Source: Planktothrix rubescens CCAP 1459/22
GTDB lineage: Bacteria; Cyanobacteriota; Cyanobacteriia; Cyanobacteriales; Microcoleaceae
Direction: 5' to 3'
Length of the DNA stretch: 64,000 nt
Assembly (NCBI GenBank): GCA_904830895.1
Contig: LR882958.1
Span: forward strand, 3,612,001 to 3,676,000
Part shown: positions 57,238-64,000 of the stretch, piece by piece
Position numbering within the stretch: the stretch's first letter is position 1
How the letters are laid out: each line of letters opens with the position of its first letter
Position numbers and translations under genes: made by a program
Notes under the pieces: generated by a model
Databases searched by the model: none
Told to the model about the DNA's origin: nothing
The model's input: the letters and a program-made list of their open reading frames with translations, nothing else

Positions 57238-60048
57238 TTATTTCAACCCATCAACTAACTGGGTTTTTGCACTCTCCAACGCTGCTTTTAACTGCGTAGC
57301 ATCTCGACCGCCCGCTTGGGCTAAATTCGGACGTCCGCCGCCACCGCCGCCACAAATTTTGGCAATACCGCCGATAAATTTACCCGCTTGTAAGCCTTTA
57401 TTATTCACCGCTTTACTGAACGCTGCAACAAAATTAACTTTACCATCCGTCGTAGCTGAACCCAAGACAACGGCACTTTCTCCTAACTTTTGTTGTAGCC
57501 TTTCTGCGGCAGTTTTTAACGATTCTGCATCGGCATCATGGAGTTCTGCTACAATTAATTTAAACTCACCAATAGTTTCAGCAGTGGTTAATAATTGTTG
57601 GGAATTGGCGATCGCTAATTCCGCTTTAACGGCTTCTAATTGTTTCTGAGTTGCTTTTAATTCCTGTTGTAAATTAGTAATCCGTTCGGGAAGTTCTTCG
57701 GGTTTAGCTTTAAAGCGATCGCCTAATTCCTTAACCACCGTATCCCGAACTTTTAAATACTCTAAAACCGCTTGTCCTGCTACCGCTTCTATCCGTCGAA
57801 TTCCTGATGCAATACCTGTTTCAGAAATAATCTTAAATAGACCAATTTCGGCAGTATTACTAACATGAATTCCCCCGCATAATTCCATCGAAACCCCAGA
57901 ATAATCGACCACCCGCACCACATCAGAATATTTCTCTCCAAACATAGCGATCGCACCTTTCGCTTTAGCGGCTTCGATCGCCATTTCTGCAATTACGGCG
58001 GGATGGGCTTCGGTGATCCAACTATTAACTTGATCTTCAATTTGTTGCAATTCTTCAGCAGTTAACCCCCTGGGAGAATTAAAATCAAATCGTAAACGCT
58101 CAAAATCAACTAAAGAACCCGCTTGAGAAATAGAAGGATCTACTATTAATTTTAACGCTGATTGTAACAAATGGGTGGCGGTATGATTAGCTTGGGCACG
58201 ACGACGACAGGCGCGATTAATTTGGGCAGTTAATGTCATTCCTGGGGTGATTATTCCTCGTTCAATGCGTCCGAAATGGATGAAAATATTGGATTCTTTT
58301 TTAACATCTTCGATCTGAATTACGGTATCACCATAACTCAAATAACCGCGATCGCCAATTTGTCCCCCGGACTCGGCATAGAAGGGGGTTTTATTCAAAA
58401 TTACTTGAATTTCTGTTCCCGCTTCTGCTGTTTCTACAGGTTTTCCATTCACTAAAACCGCTTCAACTTTGGCATCAGATGTTAATAAAGTATAGCCTAA
58501 AAATTCCGTGGGGTGAATATGTTCTGCTAATTGATCTAAACTTCCTTGAACGGTTAAATCAATAGTTTCATGGGCATCTTGAGAACGACGGCGCTGTTCT
58601 TCCATTGCCGTTTCAAAGCCTTTAATATCAACAGTTAACCCATTTTCTTCGGCAATTTCTTGGGTTAATTCCAGGGGGAAACCGTAGGTGTCATATAAAA
58701 CAAAAGCATCTTGACCAGAAATTTCACCCCCCTCTAGTCCCTGCTTGGTAAGGGGGGAAGAAATATCTGTAGCCTCCCCTTTGGTAAGGGGGAGGTTGGT
58801 GGGGGTCGCCTGACCGGAATTACCCCCCTCTAGTCCCCCCTTATTAAGGGGGGAAGAAATATCTGTAGCCTCCCCTTTGGTAAGGGGGAGGTTGGTGGGG
58901 GTCGCCTTGGTAATAATTTCAGCTAACAGTTTTTCACCCCGTTCTAAGGTTTCTAAGAACCGGGTTTCTTCTCTTTGTAATTCTGCTTTAATTGCGGTTT
59001 CCCGTTGACGCACATTAGGATAAACCGCTTCTGATAATTGAATAGCAGTTTCAGCTACTAAAGTAGTAAATTCCTGATTAATTCCAATTAACCGACCATG
59101 ACGAACAACGCGACGAATTAAACGCCGGACAATATAACCTCGGCCAATATTAGACGCATTAACTCCATCAGCAATTAAATGCACAACCGCCCGAATATGA
59201 TCCCCAATTACTTTTAGGGAAACCTTGGTTTTTTCGTCGGATTTCTGATAGTCTATTTGGGCAATTTCCGCCGCCGTTTTAATAATAGGAAAAATCAGAT
59301 CGGTTTCATAATTATTAGGAACTTGCTGTAAAATTTGCGCCATGCGTTCTAACCCCATGCCCGTATCAATATTTTTATTTTGTAAAGGGGTTAAAATACC
59401 ATCATTATCTCGGTTATATTGCATAAATACTAAGTTATAAAACTCAATAAACCGAGAATCATCCTCTAAATCAATATTATCCTCGCCGCGTTCGGGGTGA
59501 AAATCATAATAAATTTCTGAACAAGGGCCACAGGGGCCAGTAGGGCCAGATTTCCAGAAGTTATCCGCTTCTCCCATGCGTTTTATGCGTTGGGGAGATA
59601 CCCCAATTTCATCGCGCCAGATGGCAAAAGCTTCGTCATCTTCCTCAAACACACTCACCACCAAACGTTCTGGGGGTAACTCAAATACTTTTGTGGAAAT
59701 TTCCCATCCCCAAGCGATCGCTTGTTGTTTAAAATAGTCTCCAAAGCTGAAATTGCCCAACATTTCAAAAAAAGTATGATGTCTGGCCGTTCTGCCCACA
59801 TTTTCAATATCATTAGTACGGATACATTTTTGGGAGGTGGTGGCGCGGGGAACTTCCGGTTGTCGCTGTCCCAGAAATATCGGTTTGAAGGGTAGCATCC
59901 CGGCAATGGTTAACAACACCGTCGGGTCTTCAGGAACTAGGGAAGCACTGGGCAGAATTTTATGCCCTTTTTCGGCATAGAAGTTGAGAAACTTTTGCCG
60001 AATTTCGCTGCCTGTGGAATACTGGGGAGAAAAAGTCATAATACTCAC
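57238..60048 (-). CDS. alaS: Alanyl-tRNA synthetase with in-frame repeat insertion
   Basis: 936 residues against about 875 usual. Class II core: [16 protein letters not shown] (about 13-28), [14 protein letters not shown], and [15 protein letters not shown] near 169; editing domain [12 protein letters not shown] near 615 and [12 protein letters not shown] near 712 (zinc His/Cys set); C-terminal oligomerisation domain with [15 protein letters not shown] near 899. Residues about 381-441 consist of two copies of a [17 protein letters not shown]-type segment between GEKLLAEI and [19 protein letters not shown], a loop variable in the family. All catalytic motifs are intact. Divergent from the DUF3370 gene. 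Confidence 0.96.
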   Translation of the reverse strand: MSIMTFSPQYSTGSEIRQKFLNFYAEKGHKILPSASLVPEDPTVLLTIAGMLPFKPIFLGQRQPEVPRATTSQKCIRTNDIENVGRTARHHTFFEMLGNFSFGDYFKQQAIAWGWEISTKVFELPPERLVVSVFEEDDEAFAIWRDEIGVSPQRIKRMGEADNFWKSGPTGPCGPCSEIYYDFHPERGEDNIDLEDDSRFIEFYNLVFMQYNRDNDGILTPLQNKNIDTGMGLERMAQILQQVPNNYETDLIFPIIKTAAEIAQIDYQKSDEKTKVSLKVIGDHIRAVVHLIADGVNASNIGRGYIVRRLIRRVVRHGRLIGINQEFTTLVAETAIQLSEAVYPNVRQRETAIKAELQREETRFLETLERGEKLLAEIITKATPTNLPLTKGEATDISSPLNKGGLEGGNSGQATPTNLPLTKGEATDISSPLTKQGLEGGEISGQDAFVLYDTYGFPLELTQEIAEENGLTVDIKGFETAMEEQRRRSQDAHETIDLTVQGSLDQLAEHIHPTEFLGYTLLTSDAKVEAVLVNGKPVETAEAGTEIQVILNKTPFYAESGGQIGDRGYLSYGDTVIQIEDVKKESNIFIHFGRIERGIITPGMTLTAQINRACRRRAQANHTATHLLQSALKLIVDPSISQAGSLVDFERLRFDFNSPRGLTAEELQQIEDQVNSWITEAHPAVIAEMAIEAAKAKGAIAMFGEKYSDVVRVVDYSGVSMELCGGIHVSNTAEIGLFKIISETGIASGIRRIEAVAGQAVLEYLKVRDTVVKELGDRFKAKPEELPERITNLQQELKATQKQLEAVKAELAIANSQQLLTTAETIGEFKLIVAELHDADAESLKTAAERLQQKLGESAVVLGSATTDGKVNFVAAFSKAVNNKGLQAGKFIGGIAKICGGGGGGRPNLAQAGGRDATQLKAALESAKTQLVDGLK
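58726..58906. repeat. Two tandem palindromic elements inside alaS
   Basis: Units at 58726-58810 and 58822-58906 (85 bases each, 96-base period, 32 codons). Each has a CCCCCC...GGGGGG hairpin with TAGTCCC and TTAAGG-like centre and a second CCTCCCCTTTGGTAAGGGGG palindrome. Unit 1 differs from unit 2 mainly in the first loop. They resemble the dispersed CCCCTTA...AAGGGG repeats of cyanobacterial genomes that read SPLTKGG when translated. Confidence 0.9.
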
Positions 60049-60080
60049 GGTAAAAAAATTAGACCAACCTTTCAGAATAA

Positions 60081-61553
60081 ATGAAAGATCAAACCTTACA
60101 TCGGATAATTCCTATTTTAATTGTTAGTTTGTCTGCCTTGGGGGGGGCGGTCGGAGGAATTTGTTTTCGGCAAACTGTCATTGTTGAACGGTTTCCTACC
60201 CTTCTGCCTCGGTTGCCCTTTGCCAATGCCTTACCACCCCAGGAAATTATTGCTGAGAATGAAGTCCGTCCCTTGCCTGGGAAACTGGATGAGGTGTTAA
60301 TGTTTAATAGCAATAGTCCAGAATGGGTGAAACAGGAAGGAATTTTACTCTCAACCTTTCCGGGAGGATGGCGGGGTGATCCTGAAGCTCATTTAGAGTA
60401 TCGTTTAACGGGAGAGTTTGAGGTATTTACACATCATTTTACCCACACTCCACCGGATTTAAAAACCTTATATTTGGGGTTAATTGTTCATAATCCTGAT
60501 AATGAACCTGTTACCGTTGAAGTATTGGCAGCAGCAAGTTATTTATTGGAGCCTGATGCTCCGTTTAAAGAAAAGCCTGCCATGAGTGATAATGCTAACG
60601 GTGAGATTTATTCCGGGCCTGGTATTCGGGCGGTGGATGATGTGTTAAGGGGAAAGCGACAGGTTGAATTTCCTGAAACCTTGGAAATTGGCCCTGGTGA
60701 AACTCAAATGTTAATGAATTTGCCTATCCCAGTTAAGGGGTTAAAACGTCCGGTGAATGGGCGTTCTACTTTTATGCGGTTGAAAGTTCGGGGTCAAACC
60801 GATGATTCTCCCCCGGCTTCAATTTATCTGGCTAGTTTAGCCCAATTTGCGAAAATAGAACCCGATGGTAAGGAGCGTGCGCCTACTTTGGAAGAATGGC
60901 AACAGTTACTTGACAATGGTAGTTTAGCACAACCCCGCGATAAAATTCCAACTCCTCCAGAACAAATAGGAGGCCAGTTAATTTATAGTCGGGTTGCGGG
61001 TATTCAACAAGGGGCAAAATGGGCAGCAGATTTAGTGGATGAGGGTAAAGATTTTCTGACTATTCCTGATAGGGGAAAGGGAATTTCTTTTCCTATTAGT
61101 ACAGTTAGAGCGGGAACATTAGGAACAAAACAAGTTCAAGCTGCACCGTTAATTGTTCGTTATCCTGATACCGCATATCAATCCCATGGTAATTATGGGG
61201 TACATTATGATTTACAGATTCCGTTATTCAATGTAACGGATAAAACTCAAACAGTAGCAGTTACTTTAGAAACTCCATTCAAGGAAGAAAAGTTATCAAA
61301 AAATGGATTAATTTTTCGACAACCCCCCTTAGATTTTCCATTTTTTCGAGGCACAGTTAGGTTAAGATATGAAGATGAACAAGGAAAAAATATTGTAAAA
61401 TATATACATTTATGGCATCGTCGAGGGCAAATTGTTGACCCGTTAGTTCAATTAAAATTAAATCCGAAATCCTCCCGTTTTGTTAGAGTTGATTTTCGTT
61501 ATCCTCCCGATGCTACACCCCCCCAAGTTGTGACCATTAAAACTTTAAATTAA
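60081..61553 (+). CDS. DUF3370 family secreted protein
   Basis: 490 residues. N-terminal signal-anchor ([21 protein letters not shown], about 9-29), then [43 protein letters not shown] at about 53-95, the DUF3370 opening, and [16 protein letters not shown]. The rest is beta-rich ([27 protein letters not shown]). A cyanobacterium-specific, probably periplasmic or surface protein of unknown function. It starts 32 bases from the divergent alaS start. Confidence 0.85.
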   Translation: MKDQTLHRIIPILIVSLSALGGAVGGICFRQTVIVERFPTLLPRLPFANALPPQEIIAENEVRPLPGKLDEVLMFNSNSPEWVKQEGILLSTFPGGWRGDPEAHLEYRLTGEFEVFTHHFTHTPPDLKTLYLGLIVHNPDNEPVTVEVLAAASYLLEPDAPFKEKPAMSDNANGEIYSGPGIRAVDDVLRGKRQVEFPETLEIGPGETQMLMNLPIPVKGLKRPVNGRSTFMRLKVRGQTDDSPPASIYLASLAQFAKIEPDGKERAPTLEEWQQLLDNGSLAQPRDKIPTPPEQIGGQLIYSRVAGIQQGAKWAADLVDEGKDFLTIPDRGKGISFPISTVRAGTLGTKQVQAAPLIVRYPDTAYQSHGNYGVHYDLQIPLFNVTDKTQTVAVTLETPFKEEKLSKNGLIFRQPPLDFPFFRGTVRLRYEDEQGKNIVKYIHLWHRRGQIVDPLVQLKLNPKSSRFVRVDFRYPPDATPPQVVTIKTLN

Positions 61554-61677
61554 TCATCTCCAAGTACAAAAGAGGTAGAAAGAAGCCCAAAAATTTCGAG
61601 GTGGGAGATTGTTGTTAAAATAGTCTGATAATCATTGATAATAGGAAGGATAAGCACCAATAAAGGGATCTCAAGCA

Positions 61678-63189
61678 ATGATTACAGGCGAGTTAAAATC
61701 CAAAGTTGATAAATTGTGGACAACGTTTTGGAATAACGGGATTAGTAACCCCCTGTCGGTGATCGAACAAATATCCTATTTACTGTTTATCAAACGCCTA
61801 GATGACCTACAATTAGCCCAAGAAAAGAAGATCAAACGCTTAGGGGGGCTATTAGAAAATCCCACTTTTACCCCGGAAAATAATCATTATCGTTGGTCTA
61901 TATTTAAAAATCAAAACCCTGCTGATATGTTAGTTACGGTCAGGGATTCTGCCTTTCCTTTTATCAAAACCATTGGTAAGGAAGGGGGGACTTATGCCCA
62001 ACACATGAAGGATGCTGTATTTTTAATTGCTAACCCTGCCCTATTAGCAAATGTAGTAGCACAAATTGACCAAATCCTTGAATTACTCAATCAACAAGCT
62101 AGTCAATCTCAAGATAAAACCTATATAGATTTACAGGGAGATCTTTATGAATATATGTTATCAAAACTCACCACCGCCGGAACAAATGGACAGTTTCGCA
62201 CTCCTCGCCACATTATTAAAATGATCGTCGAATTAATGAATCCTAGCGCCCATGAGGTAATCTGTGATCCTGCTTGTGGGACGGGGGGCTTTTTGGTGGC
62301 GGTGGCGGAATATTTGCGTCAACAAAAAGATAGTGAGGGTAATAATATTTTGAGTAATCCTGTCAATCGTAAGCACTTTAATGAGGAGATGTTTCACGGT
62401 TTTGACTTTGATGCGACCATGTTGCGAATTGGCAGTATGAATATGATGTTACATGGCATCGAAGACCCTAAAATTGAGGCGAGGGATTCCTTAGCAGAGG
62501 AGCATTCAGAAGTATCGGAAGCCTTTACTTTAATTTTAGCGAATCCTCCTTTTAAGGGATCGTTAGAAGCGAATACTATTGCTAAGGATTTAATCAAAAT
62601 TATTAATACCAAAAAAACCGAGTTATTGTTTGCGGCGTTATTTTTGCGGTTATTAAAAAAAGGCGGGAGAGGGGCGGTAATTGTGCCGGATGGGGTGTTA
62701 TTTGGTTCGTCTAATGCCCATAAAACCCTGCGGGAAACCCTTGTAGAAAACCATAAGTTAGATGGGGTGATCTCCATGCCTTCGGGGGTTTTCAAGCCCT
62801 ATGCTGGGGTTTCTACGGCGGTGCTGATGTTTACTAAAACGGGGGTAGGGGGTACGGATGGGGTTTGGTTTTATGATATGGGTGCGGATGGTTTATCGTT
62901 GGATGATAAGCGTCAACCTGTGGAGGAAAATGATATTCCTGATATTATTGCTAAGTGGCGCGATCGCAATCTAAACAAAGATATTGACCGCAGCAGTAAG
63001 GCTTTTTTTGTGGCGAAGGAGGAAATAGTTAAAAATGGTTATGATTTATCGATCAATCGTTATAAGGAGGTGGAATATGGGGAAGTTAGTTATGAGTCTC
63101 CGGCAGTTATTTTAGGTAAATTAAAGGTAATCGAAGGGGAGATTATGGCGGATTTGGAGGTGTTAGAGGGAATGTTAGGTATATTATAA
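61678..63189 (+). CDS. hsdM: Type I restriction-modification N6-adenine methylase subunit
   Basis: 503 residues. HsdM N-terminal domain (MITGELKSKVDKLWTTFWN, SVIEQISYLLFIKRLDDLQ), then SAM motif I VICDPACGTGGFLVAVAEYL near 197, FDFDATMLRIGSMNMMLHG near 240 and catalytic motif IV ILANPPFKGSLEANT near 284, with GGRGAVIVPDGVLFGSS near 330. The linker TAGTNGQFRTPRHIIKMIVELM is the usual entry to the methylase domain. The specificity (HsdS) and restriction (HsdR) genes are not in the window; toxin-antitoxin genes follow directly and those subunits may lie beyond the right edge. Confidence 0.95.
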   Translation: MITGELKSKVDKLWTTFWNNGISNPLSVIEQISYLLFIKRLDDLQLAQEKKIKRLGGLLENPTFTPENNHYRWSIFKNQNPADMLVTVRDSAFPFIKTIGKEGGTYAQHMKDAVFLIANPALLANVVAQIDQILELLNQQASQSQDKTYIDLQGDLYEYMLSKLTTAGTNGQFRTPRHIIKMIVELMNPSAHEVICDPACGTGGFLVAVAEYLRQQKDSEGNNILSNPVNRKHFNEEMFHGFDFDATMLRIGSMNMMLHGIEDPKIEARDSLAEEHSEVSEAFTLILANPPFKGSLEANTIAKDLIKIINTKKTELLFAALFLRLLKKGGRGAVIVPDGVLFGSSNAHKTLRETLVENHKLDGVISMPSGVFKPYAGVSTAVLMFTKTGVGGTDGVWFYDMGADGLSLDDKRQPVEENDIPDIIAKWRDRNLNKDIDRSSKAFFVAKEEIVKNGYDLSINRYKEVEYGEVSYESPAVILGKLKVIEGEIMADLEVLEGMLGIL

Positions 63190-63216
63190 ATACTGTAAAA
63201 TGTTAATGAACAATTA

Positions 63217-63453
63217 ATGAACAATACCATGAGATATAAATACACTGCTAAATATACAAAAATCCCATCGGGATATATGGGGCAAATTATGGAATGGCAA
63301 GAAGTGGTTACGGAGGGAAAAACGGTTACAGAGTGTCGTTTAATGCTCGAAGATGCTTTAAATGAAATGATTTTAGCTTATCAACAGCAAGGAAAAACTA
63401 TTCCTTCAAATGATAGTGATATTATTGAAAGTTTATTCATTGAGGTTGCTTAA
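63217..63453 (+). CDS. hicB: HicB-like antitoxin
   Basis: 78 residues (or 74 from the second ATG at 63229). Partial RNase H-like fold: YKYTAKYTKIPSGYMGQIMEWQEVVTEGKTVTECRLMLEDALNEMI, the HicB pattern with the E-G-x-T-x-x-E helix. No DNA-binding domain is seen, so repression would need another partner. Stop overlaps the hicA start by one base (TAATG). Confidence 0.88.
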   Translation: MNNTMRYKYTAKYTKIPSGYMGQIMEWQEVVTEGKTVTECRLMLEDALNEMILAYQQQGKTIPSNDSDIIESLFIEVA

Positions 63454-63641
63454 TGTCGGTAAAAAGAAGAGATTTAATTGAATACTTGGAAAATAATGGT
63501 TTTTATCTTTTACGAGAGGGAGGAAATCACTCTATCTATACCAATAATACAATTACTCTCCCCGTTAAGCGACATAAAATCTTTGACAGAATCACCGCTA
63601 ATGAAATTTGTAAACAGGCTGGATTAAAGAAAAAATTTTAA
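63453..63641 (+). CDS. hicA: HicA-like mRNA interferase toxin
   Basis: 62 residues, dsRBD-like fold: VKRRDLIEYLENNGFYLLREGGNHSIYTNN with the catalytic His in GGNHSIY, then LPVKRHKIFDRITANEICKQAGL. Complete and probably active. Order hicB-hicA, reverse to the common hicAB. Sits between hsdM and a Phd/YefM-type gene. Confidence 0.9.
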   Translation: MSVKRRDLIEYLENNGFYLLREGGNHSIYTNNTITLPVKRHKIFDRITANEICKQAGLKKKF

Positions 63642-63794
63642 TTATCACAAATGATTTAGGACTACTCTAAAAAAAGAGGTTATTTCCAGATAAACTTGAG
63701 TTGATTATAATTTAGTGTAGGAGGTGGTTGTCAATCAAATTCTTCTTTTGTCCATTTTTGCTATAATGTCTAAAATAGTCAATCTTTTGAGATC

Positions 63795-64000
63795 ATGAAA
63801 AGCTATACCCTGAAGCAAACCAGAAATCAACATGGTGAAGTCTTTGATCAAGCAAAAGTTGAGCCTGTGTTAATCACCGAGCAAAAACGTCCCAGCTATG
63901 TCATTCTTTCCGCAGAGTCTTATCAAAAACTAATTGATAAACTGGAAGAATTAGAAGATTTACATTGGGGGCAAAAAGCACAAACTGCCCTAACTCAATC
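63795..64000 (+). CDS. Phd/YefM-type antitoxin, 5' part
   Basis: Starts MKSYTLKQTRNQHGEVFDQA and continues KVEPVLITEQKRPSYVILSAESYQKL to the window edge, so the C-terminus is missing. The R-N-x-G-E-V-F-D and PVLIT...RPSYVILS...Y pattern is Phd/YefM. A RelE/ParE- or PIN-type toxin is expected just downstream. It is 153 bases after hicA, in a gap where no other gene is seen. Confidence 0.85.
   Translation, partial: MKSYTLKQTRNQHGEVFDQAKVEPVLITEQKRPSYVILSAESYQKLIDKLEELEDLHWGQKAQTALTQ

Overview
The window is a chromosomal segment of a filamentous, low-GC cyanobacterium. Evidence seen directly: many HIP1-type GCGATCGC octamers, a cobM/folE/ispF/lgt housekeeping background, cyanobacterium-specific families (DUF3155, DUF3370, a CCB-like complex C assembly protein, GUN4 domain, XisH/XisI, pentapeptide repeats, RTX protease) and a cyanobacterial alternative respiratory terminal oxidase. 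Repeat content and gene style resemble Planktothrix/Oscillatoria-type genomes; that genus-level call is inference.

Layout. 0-6 kb: the end of a COG0523 (CobW-type) metal chaperone and folE, ispF, a Gfo/Idh dehydrogenase, a DUF433 antitoxin whose toxin partner is cut by a small palindromic element, and the glutathione pair grxC-gshB. 6-14.4 kb: a secreted trypsin-like protease with RTX repeats, a tnpB-only IS200/IS605 element, a methyltransferase, an AEC transporter, vanY plus an M41-like membrane protease, PadR, a CCB-like protein, then a scarred stretch with a multi-frame pseudogene and an orphan TnpB-element right end. 14.4-24.5 kb: DUF3155, a soluble histidine kinase, a SLATT two-TM protein followed by an unknown two-TM protein, a four-carbon sugar-acid kinase, MBOAT and adenylate cyclase, a pentapeptide-repeat membrane protein and a Uma2 nuclease. 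Heptamer tandem repeats sit between several of these genes. 24.5-28.2 kb: a large GHL10 glycoside-hydrolase-like protein, then a graveyard with DUF4276 and ATPase remnants and a MITE.

28-37 kb is a coherent respiratory block on the minus strand: two DUF2231 membrane proteins, ctaC-ctaD-ctaE of an oxidase without a CuA site (quinol-type ARTO), cydA-cydB (bd oxidase) and a GMC flavodehydrogenase. Divergent from it lie a CsoR/InrS-type metal sensor and a membrane protein, then an RND efflux pair. 43.5-53 kb: xisH-xisI, a GUN4 protein, pyk, a 3-ketosphinganine-reductase-like SDR, cobM, lgt and a TPR/M48-like protein that has lost its zinc ligands.

53-64 kb carries defence and toxin-antitoxin material around alaS: an RRM protein, an RloA/RloB (AbiL-like) ATPase-TOPRIM pair, a DUF2283 plus RelE/barnase-like small pair lying between two diverged copies of the alaS 3' end, alaS itself with two tandem in-frame palindromic inserts, DUF3370, a type I methylase HsdM, hicB-hicA and the start of a Phd/YefM antitoxin running off the window.

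The most unusual signals are the duplicated alaS tail around a toxin-antitoxin-like pair, the repeat-born insertion inside AlaS, the M48 pseudo-protease, the double-oxidase cluster, and several decayed effector or toxin modules beside palindromic elements. No tRNA, rRNA or CRISPR array was recognised.
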